Assembly: GCA_947683625.1 (NCBI GenBank)
Contig: CANTUR010000647.1
Span: forward strand, 124,001-188,000
DNA: 64,000 nt
Direction of reading: 5' to 3'
DNA from: Mallotus nudiflorus
Taxonomy: Eukaryota > Streptophyta > Magnoliopsida > Malpighiales > Euphorbiaceae
Below are positions 1 through 10,939 of the stretch, one piece after another; within the stretch, counting starts at the first letter, position 1, and each line of letters begins with the position of its first letter. Under the pieces are notes generated by a model. It ran no database searches. It saw only the letters and a program-made list of their open reading frames with translations, and was not told the origin of the DNA. The translations under genes and the position numbers were made by a program.

Positions 1-737
1 GTATCTTGGGTGAGGCTTGCTTCTAGTGGATCTTCAGGGTATTTCTTCCTGAATATTTTCTCTACACAGCTTTGGATAATATATACTCTGAAGCAGGTCT
101 TTGTTAATGAAGGATTTTTCATCATTTGGAATACATCAAACTCAACTATTTCTTCTCCAATTTTGAGTTTGATATTACCCCGCTTCACATCAATTATAGC
201 ACCAACAGTGGCTAGGAATGGTCTTCCCAAAATTATGGGAATTTGAGAATCTTCTTCCATCTCTAATACCATAATATCACAAGGCACATAAAATTCTCCA
301 ACCTTTATTAGTATGTCTTCCAAGATCCCTTCAGGGTAGACAATAGACCTGTAAGCTAGCTACAAGGAAATATTTATTTATTTGGGTTCACCTATGTTCA
401 ATTTCCTGTAAAAAGATAAAGGTATTATAGTGACACTAGCTCCTAGATCACAAAGAGCTCTACTAATAGAAAATTTACCAATAACATAAGGTATAGTGAT
501 ACTCCCTGGATCCTTAAGCTTTTGAGGAAGCTTATTTCTAATCATTGCACTGTACTCCTCATTTATTGGAATAGTATCATAATTATCCCAATTCCTTTTA
601 TTGAACATGATGTCTTTCAAAAATTTAGCGCACTTAGGCATTTGAGTAACTGCTTCCAAGAAAGGAATAGTGATGTCTAGTTTTTTAAACACCTTCAAGA
701 CTTTCTGGAATTTTTTATCTAGATTAGAATTGTGCAT
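1..737 (-). pseudogene. Athila-type protease region of element A (partial, broken)
   Basis: This is the gag-to-protease part of an Athila-lineage Ty3/gypsy polyprotein on the minus strand, cut by the window edge. The first 119 codons (737 down to 378) are open and carry the block FLEAVTQMPKCAKFLKDI, then a DPGSITIPY motif and the aspartic protease site ALCDLGAS, where D-L-G stands for the usual D-S/T-G as is common in Athila. A frameshift follows near 370. The rest of the fold, with IPIILGRPF and RGNIKLKIG, can be read in another frame down to position 1. RT and integrase would lie off the left edge. The frameshift makes it non-functional. The family assignment rests on these motifs and on the primer site and LTR at 2,407-3,971. 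Confidence 0.85.
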
Positions 738-2201
738 CCTCTGAGGGAATGGTAAGCAAGGAGTCTTGACTATCTTTGGCTTTTGTGTTTCTGCCTATGG
801 TTGCTGAGTGGTCTCTAGCTTAACTTCCTATTCTTTATTCTTGGATTCAGCCTCTGGTACATTCTTCCCACTTCACAAAGTTATTGCTTGGGCTTGTTCT
901 CTCGGGTTTTGAGGATGACTTGGAAAGTGACCTGGTTGGCAAAAATTGGAGGAACTTGCTTGAGAAGTTACTTGATTCTCTAGTAATTTAACATATGTGG
1001 TCAATTGTTCCATCCTAGCATCGTACCACTTGAAATTTTCCTCATGATGTTTTAGGCTATCCTAAACCATTTGCATTACCTTGTTTTGTGTTTGGATGAA
1101 ATTTTCCATCATTAATTCCATTTTAGATTTGGTTTTGGATTGAGAAGCCATGTTCTTTTGCTAAAAACGTGATAAGGGTGGAGGCTTGTATCCCTGTTGT
1201 AAATTTTGAGCTTGGTGTCCACCTTGATTTGACCATGAAAATTTTGGGTGATTTCTCCATCCTAGGTTATAAGTGTTGGAGTAAGGGTTCCTTTGGGGTC
1301 TGCCATTGTAATTGTTTAAAGAATTGAGTTGCTCAATTGAGTAGCCCTAAGAGTAAGGATCACCTTGTTGACAGTCTACTATAGCATGCCCTACTTCGCA
1401 TACCTCATAATAGAGTACCTGAGATAGATGTCTTGTAAAATTTAGCTTCTCTAATTTTTTTGTAAGAGAGTCCAATTTGGCATTCACCATGCTTAAACCA
1501 TTGACTTCATAAAGTCTAGTAACTTTCATTGGTTGGTTTTTCTCTCCATGCCATCGGTAGTTATTGGATGCCATCTTCTCCAAAAGTGTGTGTGCATCTG
1601 CTAGTGTTTTGCTCATAAAAGAGCCTTGAGCAGTGGCATCTATTATAATCTGTAAATATTCTAATGGTCCCTGGTAAAAGTTCAGCATCAACAACCAGCC
1701 TAGGATTCCACGGTGAGGACAATTTCTTTATAAACCTTTGAATCTCTCCCAGGCTTCATACAGTAATTCACCATGCTACTGCTTAAATCTAGCCAAATCC
1801 TTATGATACTTAGTAGTCTTTCTAAATGGATAATACTTTGTCAAGAAAGCTTTAAAGAGAAGGTCCCATGAAGTGATTGAATTTAGATTTAATGAACCTA
1901 ACCATAGCTTGGCTTTATCCCTTAAGGAAAATGGAAACAATCAAAGTTTGATTACATCAGGATTGACTCCATTTATCCTGAAGGTGTCATAGATATCCAA
2001 GAATGAAGCCAGGTGGGCATTAGGGTCCTTTGAAGGTAGTCCTGTGAACTGGTATTGTTAAACCATCTGGATGTTAACTGGTTTGATTTCGAAGGTGTTG
2101 GCTTCGATGCTGGGTTTCACTATGCAATTCTGACTTCCCGTCAGACTAGGTACACCATATTCTTCTAGAGCTATAGCTGGGGCTCCCTAACCTGCCATTG
2201 C
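738..2201 (-). pseudogene. Athila-type gag of element A (degenerate)
   Basis: Capsid (gag) region of element A. A start codon at about 2,201 opens a frame reading MAG, followed after a stop by the retrotransposon gag domain: LASFLDIYDTFRINGVNPD, KAKLWLGSLN, then FLTKYYPFRKTTKYHKDL. An open stretch (1,694 to 1,347) covers the gag end and the variable link (FYQGP, MASNNYRWHGE). It finishes with a zinc knuckle in which the first Cys is Tyr (Y-x2-C-x4-H-x4-C in YYEVCEVGHAIVDC). From 1,346 to 738 the poorly conserved gag C-terminus (NQGG, QQGYKPPP) runs into protease with several stops. The whole lies directly downstream of its primer binding site and LTR. It cannot make a full protein. Confidence 0.85.
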
Positions 2202-2406
2202 TATGATTCTTTATCTCCTCATATTCAGTTTGCAAGTTTTTTCAATCTCTGGATTAAGCTCTTCTAATTCAGTATTCTGGAACCTTGTTTGCATAGACAA
2301 AAATTAGGTTCCTAAAAAGGAAAAGTTAAACACAATTAATAAAATAAGAATAAAAATATTAGTCTTGTAGAAACAAAAGTCTATCCTAATGTAAGTATTC
2401 ACCGAT

Positions 2407-2425
2407 CTCCCTGGCGACGGTGCCA
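2407..2425 (-). other. Primer binding site of element A (tRNA-Asp type)
   Basis: On the minus strand this reads TGGCACCGTCGCCAGGGAG, the Athila/tRNA-Asp-type primer binding site. It lies about 10 bases after the end of the LTR. It fixes the element's orientation (5' end at higher coordinates) and the LTR 3' boundary. Confidence 0.85.
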
Positions 2426-3276
2426 AAAACTTATTGAGTGATTTTCGCAAGTGTACGGCTCGTTATAAGTAATATATAATGAGTGAGTATTGTTCCCATA
2501 GGGAGATGAGAAATTCTAGCACCAAGTGTGATATTGCCTCTTACAAGCTAATAGAATGAATGATTTTAAACTAGAAAATTAAATAAACATAATGCTAATG
2601 TAAATAAATTATATCTAAAGAAATTCAGGATTTAAAAACTAGAGCTTGGATTCATTCACCAGGCACTTACTTAAATTATAGGATTTTGTTAATTTAGTTA
2701 ATAAATCTCAATCAACGGTAGGATGTTCATGAATTGCTAAGGCTTCTTTCAAAGTCACTCAGGCATACCTAAAGCAAACATAGCCTATTCTCATGGTTTA
2801 ATGAATTACTCAAGTTTATTAAGTTCTTTAATAGTCTATTAATCCCCTAAGGTCTTGTCTACTTTTGTGATCAAGGGCCCTAAGAATCACAGGTTTTAAG
2901 AGCTAACAAATCATGCAACTTTAGTTGTCCTAAATTTATCCACTGACATGCATTTAATCAAGCCAAAATTAAACATAAGATTAATGAAACAAAACCTAAA
3001 AAATTGACTGATGATAATTAGCTGCAATAAAATAATATCCAAATAAGTAGTAATCCTAGCTACATGAATCCAAACTCTAAAAGATTTTAGTTACATATAA
3101 TGTAAATTATTAAAGATAGGAATAAATGAATATAAGAAAAAAGTGTTTGGAGAAATAGTATTTGTTTCTTGTCTCTATTTCTTCAATCCTCTTCACTGTC
3201 TCTCTATCTCTCTATCTCTATTTCTCTGTCTCTCTCTACTTTGCTCTTTTCTCTCTATGCTACCCCGTTTAAGATG

Positions 3277-3287
3277 CTCTTATATCC
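3277..3287 (-). promoter_or_regulatory. LTR A TATA box
   Basis: The minus strand reads GGATATAAGAG. The homologous LTR at 38,485-38,494 has GATATAAAAG at the same place. A palindrome array lies just upstream, and a run of AGAGA leader sequence just downstream. This is the normal U3/R arrangement of a plant LTR promoter. Confidence 0.7.
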
Positions 3288-3339
3288 TTTGAAATAGGGT
3301 TGCATGTGATGCATGCGTCCAAGTGGAAATTCCTTAAAT

Positions 3340-3660
3340 GTACAAGAATAGCTGGACTTGCATGGCCGTGCACACTTGTGTGAAGAGCATAGTATGGCAG
3401 TGTTACCTTGTGCACGGCCGTGCATAAGTATAGGGAAAGAATAACACAGCTGTGTGCCCAAGACAATGGCTGTGCTACCTTGTAGTGCAAAGATGACACA
3501 ACCGTGTCATGCCTTGCATGGCCGTGCATCTTACATGCCTTATAATGGCACGACTGTGTGATGCTTCACATGGCCCTATGCTATGTCCTTAATTTCTTGG
3601 CATGGCCATGCATTGCATTGCATGGTCGTGCATTCTTTAAGCCTGAGTTTTGCATGCCTG
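3340..3660 (-). repeat. Palindrome array in LTR A (GCACGGCCGTGC family)
   Basis: At least eight variants of a 12-base palindrome occur in about 320 bp. GCACGGCCGTGC at 3,412-3,423 is perfect. Others include CATGGCCGTGCA, ACACAGCTGTGT and GCATGGCCGTGC. Spacing is irregular, roughly 30-50 bp. The same array sits in the sister LTR at 38,130-38,420. Its position immediately upstream of the TATA box suggests a U3 enhancer or a transcription-factor or silencing target; this is inference. Confidence 0.7.
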
Positions 3661-3971
3661 TGTTATATTCTTTGACTTTTTTTTATTTTGACTCTTGTTC
3701 GGCATTGCACACCTGATATTTTAATTTCCTATAACCAAAATAAAAAATCATTGAGAACAATTTACAAATTAGATAGAAAATATAAAACTCCTGATTTATT
3801 TAATTAATGCATGATTATATCTATATTTTGTTTAAATGTCATAATATTTTCTAAATGCTAAATTTATTAATTATTATGTAGAAAATGGAAAATTATGCAA
3901 CTAAAATGAAATGTTATTAAATTAAAAAGAGACAAAAAAGTGTAATTTTTAATAGTAAAATGCAATTATCA

Positions 3972-4560
3972 ATTGGGTCATTAATTAAAATTAATGGCTA
4001 TAGAGATAACTAAGATTTTTTTAATTAAAATTCAATTACATTTAAGTAGATAGAATTAGGGTTGCTTCTTAATTATTTTATTTATTAATAATTTGTTGTT
4101 TAAGGTCACTTTAATTAAATTAGGTATTTATAAGAAATAAATTAATTGATTGTTTGATCTTTTATTTGATTGCTTTGGTATTTTGTTATGTTTTTTGGCT
4201 TGTTTATTTATTTTTATTTTTTTTGGGACCAAGCCCATGTTAGGCTCTCAACCATTTAATTAATTTTAGGTTTAGGTAGCTCTTTTTTGTCTATCTTTTA
4301 ATTAGCCCATTTCATTTAATAGGTTATTAATTAATTAAGTCTAGATTTGAATTAAAATGCATCTTTAGGCCCATAATTAATCTAAATTTAGGGTAGAGAT
4401 AAGTTAGGCTCATTTAGTTAATTTAGACATAGGTCCACCTAGGATAATTAAAATTATTTAGACTTAACCCATTAAATTTAAGCCTTTTTCATAACTTATA
4501 GATTTAAGATCACCTTAGAATTAAAACATATAGAACTAGGCCCACTAATGTAGAGATACG
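3972..4560. other. Non-coding DNA between LTR A and the antisense ORF of element D
   Basis: AT-rich sequence with scattered AGGCCCA/TAGCCCA motifs and no open frame or recognisable repeat. If element A is nested in D, this is D's 3' untranslated region and the upstream flank of the plus-strand ORF at 4,561. I see no match here to the D LTR at 12,875-13,752. Confidence 0.4.
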
Positions 4561-5352
4561 AAGGATATTGTACTTAGTGCTGAAGCCTTTCAAATAGTGT
4601 CAACTAAATTTGGATAAGATCATCCAGTAGAGTCTATAGAGCATACCTTTAAAGCACACATTGGTGATGTTATACAGCCAGAGATGAATAACTCAAGGAA
4701 ATCATCAAAAGCACCTAATCTTCCTGATCCATTTAAAGTTACTAAACTTTGTGCTAATGACATGTTTCTTCATTTTCATTATTAAGCTACAATGCTTTTA
4801 TAGAAGCATTTGCAAGAGAGGTTTACTCGTACACCTCTATCTGAAATTCATTCAATAGTTGAAGATGTTTGTAAGTTTCTTAATATGCTGAAGGATTTCA
4901 AAAATATTGACACTTCAGTTGCAAAGGAACATTTAGATGGTTTTCTTTAGAAGATTGAGAAGGTGAATGAGAAGGAATCTAAACTTCACTTAAGCATTTT
5001 AGTGAGTGTTCAAGCTAAGGAACTTGACAAGCTCAAGGGATGACTAAATGCTTTACTAGCACTTGAAATTAAGGCCATTAAAAATCAATCTTCTTTTTAA
5101 GCTAAGCTCATCGAAGTTGAAGAGGAACTCAAATATTTGAATGCAAAAAAGAAGGAACTTAAGTATTCTTTGGAGGTGACTATGAAGACTATTCAAGAGA
5201 GCTAATATAGTGTTTCCAAGATTTGAGATAAGATTTCTGTTGTTGAGAATACTCTCGTGCATGGTGTTGTTGAAGAGAACAAGCTGTAAGGGCTTTAAGA
5301 TTTACTTAAGATTGATTTTGATGAGTTAAAGAACCTTAAGTGGGAACCTTAG
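4561..5352 (+). pseudogene. Dead plus-strand ORF, probable Tat-lineage antisense ORF
   Basis: One reading frame runs 264 codons without a frameshift but with ten internal stops. The protein starts around KDIVLSAEAF and includes FKAHIGDV, NLPDPFKV, a Leu/Lys/Glu-rich stretch that looks like a coiled coil (about 4,930-5,330: KIEKVNEKESKL, EVEEELKYLNAKKKELKYS), and ends NLKWEP before a stop. It lies on the strand opposite to element D, just past D's integrase. Tat-lineage elements are known to carry an antisense ORF at this place, some related to the plant mobile domain. I infer that identity from position and from the coiled-coil tail; I do not recognise a catalytic motif. It could instead be a captured host gene fragment. 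It is not functional. Confidence 0.55.
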
Positions 5353-5565
5353 ACTATCTTATTTTGTTCATTTTCCTTTTTTATTCCATGTTATTCCTTT
5401 TCCATCTCAATGTAATAAGATAGCTTTTTGATCATTAAATAAGAAAAACATAAGTTTATTTGTTTTTATTTTTATCTTATGAATGTATATTGCTTTGTTG
5501 ATTACTCCATCAAGATGAAATTTCAACCTTGAGTGATTGATTTTTTTTAGATGTCACTAGACTTG

Positions 5566-5728
5566 GTATGAATCCAAGCTATGTACTTTCTTATGAAAGA
5601 TCAAGTCAAAATGTAGTTCAAAAGGAATTATAAATAATGCTCTTTTTTTATGATTGAACGTGGTATGAATCCAAGCTACATGCATACTTTCTTATGAAAT
5701 ATCAAGTAAAACATAGTTCAAAAGGGTT
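5566..5728 (+). repeat. Two-copy tandem repeat, unit about 95 bp
   Basis: The sequence GGTATGAATCCAAGCTA followed by CTTTCTTATGAAA and TAGTTCAAAAGG occurs at about 5,567 and again at about 5,662. It lies between the 3' end of the antisense ORF and the end of D pol, so it is probably part of D's 3' region. Confidence 0.7.
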
Positions 5729-5729
5729 T

Positions 5730-6990
5730 TTTTATGCTCTAACTTTTACTTAAACTACCTTGTGAAAGGATTTTAACTTAGCAAGCTTTTTGTTATGCCA
5801 TTCACAGTTTTAGCTCATGCAGGCTAGGAGCACTGTCAAGCTTCAAGCATAGTACCTCTTTAAGAATCTTCAATTAATTGACCTAATATGCAACCTATCT
5901 TTGTCAGCTATCTTATAAGCACCAATGGAGTAAACTTCTTGAATAACATAAGGACCATCCAATTAAAAGTGAACTTATTTCCTATGTGTTTTGAGAGATT
6001 AATTGGTCTTATAATTGCAAGGAATAAATTACCAGCTTGAAAGGAGTGAGGGCATACCTTTTTGTTAAAGGCTTTAGTTATCCGGACCTAGTAACACTTT
6101 AGTCTTTATTATGCTTCAAGCCTTCTTTCATGTAGGGATTCTAATTCTTCAAGGCATCAGTTCACATTATAATTATTGGAAAGGCCTTCTTGAATGGAAA
6201 TTCTTAAGGACGGGACTTAACATTCTAATGGCAATACAGCTTTAGAGCTATACAAAAGGGAATACGAAGTTGCCCCTGTTGTTGTTTGATGCATAGTTTG
6301 ATAAGCACACAGAGCTTCCCCCAATCTTTCATGCCAATCCTTTTTTGTATGGCTCATAATCTTCTTTAATAAATTGCATAAAGTCTGATTGAATGCTTTT
6401 ACAAGACCATTAGCTGCTGCATGATATATGGAAGAGTTATATTGTTTGAACTTGTACTTCATACATAACTTATCCATTGCTTTGTTATAGAAATCTTTCC
6501 CATTATTAGTGATGATGTAGCAAAGCACTCCACGATGAAAAATAATGTAGTTTTTTTTTTATGAATTCCACTACTATTTCCTTTTTGAATTCGTTGAGCA
6601 TGATAAGTTCAACCCACTTAGAAAAGTAGTTAGTTACAACCAACATATAAAGATGTCATTTTGAAATTTTATGCAAAAGACCAACTACATCCAATCCCCT
6701 AAGCATCAAATGGTCAATAAGCAATAGTTGGATGAAGTAGCTCAAGAGGCTGGCGAATGATGTTAGTATGGAACTGACAACTTTTACAATTTTTAGCATA
6801 CTCCATACAATCTTCACCATTACTGGCCAATAGGATCCCATCCTCTTAATATGAAAATGTAGTTTAGGCTTAGACTGATGGGCCCTATACACCCCTAAAT
6901 GTGCTTCTTCCAATGCTTTAGTTGCTTTTTCCTCACTCAAGCAGTATAACCATACATTTTTAAAAGAACAATAATAGAGGATGTCATTAT
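5730..6990 (-). pseudogene. Integrase region of Tat element D (catalytically dead)
   Basis: Integrase inserts element cDNA into the host genome. The zinc-binding N-terminus reads HQSKPKLHFHIKRMGSYWP (6,940-6,656) and then shifts frame before WGLDVVG-like residues. The catalytic core is open from 6,528 to 6,217 (YIITNNGKDFYNKAMDKL, then NGLVKAFNQTLCNLLKKI and WHERLGEALCAY). The second catalytic Asp is Asn (TNNG at 6,499-6,507 where TDNG is expected), and the final Glu is Lys (NGLVKAF, about 6,397-6,399; NGLAEAF expected). From 6,216 to about 5,860 the C-terminal part can be followed in fragments. It follows the two RNase H domains, as in Tat elements. It is clearly inactive. Confidence 0.85.
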
Positions 6991-7299
6991 AAATAATAAA
7001 ATAAAGTGCTCATCTTTTGATTTTTGCTTTATGTTGAGCTTCGTTTGGCAATTTAGAATGATTCAAGTAGTCTATAAAAGGTTGGCGCTAGTCTTCCTTT
7101 TTTACTTTAAAGACAAAAACATGGTTCACTTACTCATAGTCATTAGTAATCATGAGCACATAGGTTGGCACTGCTAATTATCTATAAATGTGAATTCTAC
7201 TCTCTACATTTAAAAAAGCCAAAGTTGTTTGAAGGTTGGATAGAGCATTTGCTTGCTTATTTTCTTTCCTCAGCACATGTTGAATGCGTATATCATTAA

Positions 7300-7600
7300 A
7301 CTTTTCTAACTATTTGGTTGCATGTTAAAAGTAAGAAACCAATTCATGCTTTTTTACATCATAAGCCAAAAGAAGCTGATTGATCACTAATTTAGAGTCC
7401 TTAAACACTTTAAGGTGACTTAAGTCCATGTTTGTTGCCATTTCAAGACCTAATATGAGTGCTTGGTATTCAACCACATTGTTAGAGTAAGATTCAATAA
7501 GATTGAAGGCACACATAAGCACATCTGCTTCTGAGGAGACAAAGATAACTTCAACCTCGACACCATCCTGACGAGTAGCCCCATCAAAATGCATCCTCTA
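7300..7600 (-). pseudogene. Second (archaeal-type) RNase H domain of Tat element D
   Basis: An open stretch of 89 codons reads MHFDGATRQDGVEVEVIF, NNVVEYQALILGLEMA and LKVFKDSKLVINQ. The acidic catalytic residues of an RNase H (HFDG, VEYQ, KDSK) are all present. This is the additional RNase H (aRNH) found between the ordinary RNase H and integrase in the Tat branch. Together with the protease site DDGS it is the main reason for placing D in Tat. It is flanked by stops and frameshifts, so it is a fossil even though its core residues survive. Confidence 0.85.
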
Positions 7601-7699
7601 ATGTAATCCTTCAATGAACAAAACATCTTCATCTGGTAGGTTATCAAAAAATTGTTAATCATTTAAAATTGGATGATTAGTTAAAAAATCAGTAAGCGT

Positions 7700-9060
7700 T
7701 TTACCTTTTACTACTTTTTAAGAAACAAAGCTCATGTCAAACTCTTGTAGAATGAGAGCCCACTTTCCTAGTCTTTTGAAGAGTACTGGTTTAGACATTA
7801 TGTACTTGATTGGATCAACTCTAGAAATTAATATGATTTTATAAGCTTGCAGATAGTGTCTAAGCTTTTTAGTGGCAAACATTAGCCCTAGAAAAATCTT
7901 CTCAATTGGAGAATAGTTCAACTCGGCCCTACTTAGAGTTCTACTAAGTTTATAAAGTGTACATTTTTTTTTATCATTTTATTATACTAGTAAAAATCCT
8001 AAGAGCATTCTTGAGTTATAGTGTATAGAATTATAAGATGACTTGGAACTAAGTCTTACAAGACTATAGGTCTTAACAAGTACTTCTTTATGTTCTCAAA
8101 AGCATTATGACAAGCTTGATCCCATACGAAAGGGACATCCTTTTTCATCAACCTGTGAAATGGCTGACATCTACTAGCGAGATTGGATATGAATCACCGA
8201 ATGTATGCCTACTTTCCTTATAAGCTCTTAACTTCATGCATATTTCTTGGCTCAGGCTCTTCAAGATAACATCAATTTTGGATAGATCTATCTCAATTCC
8301 TCGATGTCATATAATGAACCCTAGGGATTTGCCTGCTAAAACTACAAAAGCATATTTTAATGGATTTATCTTCAATTGATACTTTGTCAACTGCTCAAAA
8401 AACATACACCAGTCATTGAGATTATCTTCTTTCTTTTTGGTTTTGACCACCAAATCATTAATATAGCACTCTACCTTTTTTATGCAATATGTCATCAAAG
8501 ATCTTTTATATTTCCCATTGGTATATTGCACCTGCATTCTTTAAACTAAAAGGTATAACCTTGTAGCAATATATCCCTTTCGGAGTATGAAATGTAGTTA
8601 ATGCTTATTCTTTATTTGCCATTGGGATTTGGTTGTACCCCAATGAACCATCCAGAAATGATTAGACTTTATGTGTAGTTGTAGCATCAATCATAATCTC
8701 TGGAATTAGTAGTGGGAAATCATCTTTGGGGCAAGCATTATTTAGATCTTTGAAGTCAATGCAAACTCAAATTTGCCCGTTCTTCTTTCTTATAGGCATG
8801 ATGTTAGAGATCCAAGTAGGGTACTAAACTTCTTTAATAAACTTTGCATCAATGAGTTTATTAACTTCATTCTCTATTTATGGTATCAGTTCAAGATGAA
8901 AATGTCATTAAGCCTGCTTTATTGCCTTATCTCCTTTTCATATAGTCAAATGATGAACAAGTCAAGCCTTGGCATTTCTATACATGTCTATGTAAAGACA
9001 TCATGATAATCTAAAAGAAGTTTAATATAATCCTACATTTCTTAGGGTGTTGAGTTTGCA
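7700..9060 (-). pseudogene. Reverse transcriptase and first RNase H of Tat element D
   Basis: In order along the minus strand: VCIDFKDLNNACPKDDFPL (about 8,770), then SLGYNQIPMANKE, TPKGIYCYKVIPFSLKNAGA (about 8,570), and the active-site strand VECYINDLVVK (8,454-8,465). The YxDD box there reads YIND, so its first Asp is lost. RNase H follows at 7,921-7,718: NYSPIEKIFLGLMFATKKLRHYL and KRLGKWALILQEFD. Several stops interrupt the frame. The family and order (protease, RT, RNase H, aRNH, integrase) are certain; activity is excluded. Confidence 0.88.
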
Positions 9061-10129
9061 CCTAAGAATGTTGGTCAAACTCTTCAGGAGTTTCAAGATT
9101 GACCTCTTTCAAGTCATCAACTGTAACCTTATTCCCTTCTTCAAAGGTAGGAGGAGCATGTTCAATGCCTTCTTCAATAAGGACTTAATCATCTTGATCT
9201 AACTCTTCCATAGTGATATAATTGACTGCTACATTCATCTCGTCATCATATTTATCAATTGGGTATGGTTCTTGATGAGTGACAACTATTGTATGTTGCC
9301 TACCCTTTAATTCTTGGCTAGTAGACACCATCCATTTGGTTTACCTCTTTATTATGGAAAGAAACTTGCTGCATATTTCTTTTAAATCAATCTCAATAAC
9401 GTGTTCTTTCTTCACCTTAAACTTCTTCCTTTTCGAGATTGATGCTCCAATCCTTGCATGCATAGAGGTCATGAGTTGTACATTCTTAAGTCTTTGACTA
9501 CCAATTCTATCAAATACTATGACATGATTGACAGGGTTTCCATGATAAAAAAAAAATTAAAGTCCTCACATTGGGAGCTCCATGCTTATATTCCTTTTAA
9601 CTTCTTCAAAAGTTATGTGCTCAAAAGTCTCCTTATGAATCTTTAGGCATAGTAAGTTAACTAAATTATACCCCATACCAGATTTAGATGACATAAGTTG
9701 ACTCTTCTCTTTCCACACCAATCAAGGCTTCTTAGCACTTTGTTTGCTTGACTCAAAATTTACCACTATCTCTCTTTCTAACTTGGACGTGTTTTCTTAA
9801 CCATAGCCAACTTTAGATAGCATTTTATAAGAATTTGGGTAAAAGCCATTAGTTTTTCTTATTGGCAAATCACTATGTTCCACTATAGGGCTTTGGGATG
9901 GCTTTGTGAATCCTTGCAATGGAGGTTTGTGAACACTTAAAGATACAAGACTCATAACTAATAAGTTTAAATTCGATAAACTTTTGACAATCTCTTCATC
10001 ATTTGTATTTGAACTTGGTGTCACTCCCTTTTTCAGTGTTGTAGGAGATCTACCAATAAGTTGAGGGCACATACTTGTAGAAACCTCATTTTTTGTAGTC
10101 TTCTCTTGTATGGTGACTTCCTTCTAGTC
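9061..10129 (-). pseudogene. Protease-RT linker of Tat element D
   Basis: Poorly conserved spacer between protease and RT. Recognisable is MCPQLIGRSPTTLKKGV (10,072) and IRKTNGFYPNSYKMLSKVGYG (ending 9,797), a motif typical of Tat polyproteins just before RT. Acidic fragments (for example residues around 9,250-9,130) follow in broken frames. No catalytic function is expected. Confidence 0.7.
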
Positions 10130-10939
10130 TCATGATTCCTTTCCATATGCTATGGAATCATCATAAAACTTTGCATCAATAAAATATGACTCTACCCTTG
10201 TAAAGGGTTTAGAGTTAGCGTATACCCTTTTTACTTGTCCATTATGGCAATACTTAAAGCATTGGTGAAGTGTAGATGAGATAACACCATACTCATGTAT
10301 CCACGGCCTTCCAAGTAACATTTTATAGATGGTCTTAGCATTAATCACCTGAAATAAAGCATCTGCCCTGAAGTCATCCATGAGCATTGACAATCGAATT
10401 TTTCTTAAAGTTTTTTGCCCTCCTTGGTTGAACCCTTGAATTTTTAAGTGACTCTTTATAAGCACATCCATAGGTATACCTAAGTCCATTAAGGTCTTAA
10501 GTGGTAAGATTTGCATAACAGATCCATCATCTATGAGAATCCTATTGATCTTTTGTTCATTTACACAGGCTTGAATAAAAAGTAGGTGATTATAAAGCTT
10601 TATCCCAAACAATAAATCCTCATTAGTGAAATATATTTTTTCTATACATGGACTACAAGTAATCTTCTTGGACTCGAGTTTTTCTTCCTTTTCTTCTTTA
10701 TGGTCATTTGACACTTCATTTAGGTAGTAACAAGTAATGACATTATCATCTTGATCTAAGATTTCTTTTGGTAAAAACTCCTTGAGGGTCATAGATGTTC
10801 TTGGTTTCTGTATGATCTTATCATTTATCTTATGCAAGGGAGCCCTTTTCCTTATTACTTTTGGAGTGATTGATTTTCTAATAGGCCTTTTTATGACTTT
10901 GGCTCTAATAGGAGTGGACTTTGGTGTGGGCTTGTTCAT
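10130..10939 (-). pseudogene. Protease region of Tat element D (longest intact stretch)
   Basis: An open frame of 269 codons. The N-terminal third is basic (KPTPKSTPIRAKVIKRPIRK). The retropepsin core follows: NRILIDDGSVMQILPLKTL with the Tat-type active site DDGS, then LKIQGFNQGGQKTLRKIRL, ALFQVINAKTIYKMLLGRPW and HQCFKYC. The end reads FTRVESYFIDAKFYDD. This would cleave the polyprotein. It is the least damaged part of D and overlaps the preceding open frame (11,208-10,936) by 4 bases, but both neighbours are broken. Confidence 0.85.

Larger units (their letters stand above)
2435..3971 (-). mobile_element. 5' LTR of Athila element A
   Basis: Boundaries come from comparison with the copy at 37,803-39,346. 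Homology begins on the minus strand at TGATAATTGCATTTT (3,971) and stops at CACTCA (2,435), or three bases further at CACTCAATA, just before the primer site. The LTR is about 1.54 kb. In transcription order it holds an AT-rich part, an array of short palindromes (3,660-3,340), a TATA box (3,287-3,277), a purine-rich GAGA leader, and a long U5. Short open frames inside it are not conserved in pattern and are not genes. No target duplication can be checked because the other end is off the window. Confidence 0.85.

Noticed and set aside
10..246. Plus-strand open frame at the left edge
   Set aside because: It is the antisense of the Athila protease fold (minus strand IPIILGRPF).
3255..3529. Two overlapping minus-strand open frames rich in His and Cys
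   Set aside because: They are translations of the palindrome array in LTR A; the sister LTR has the same pattern with a different reading.
8773..9646. Plus-strand open frames
   Set aside because: They run antisense to the RT and protease-RT linker of element D, which carry the recognisable motifs.
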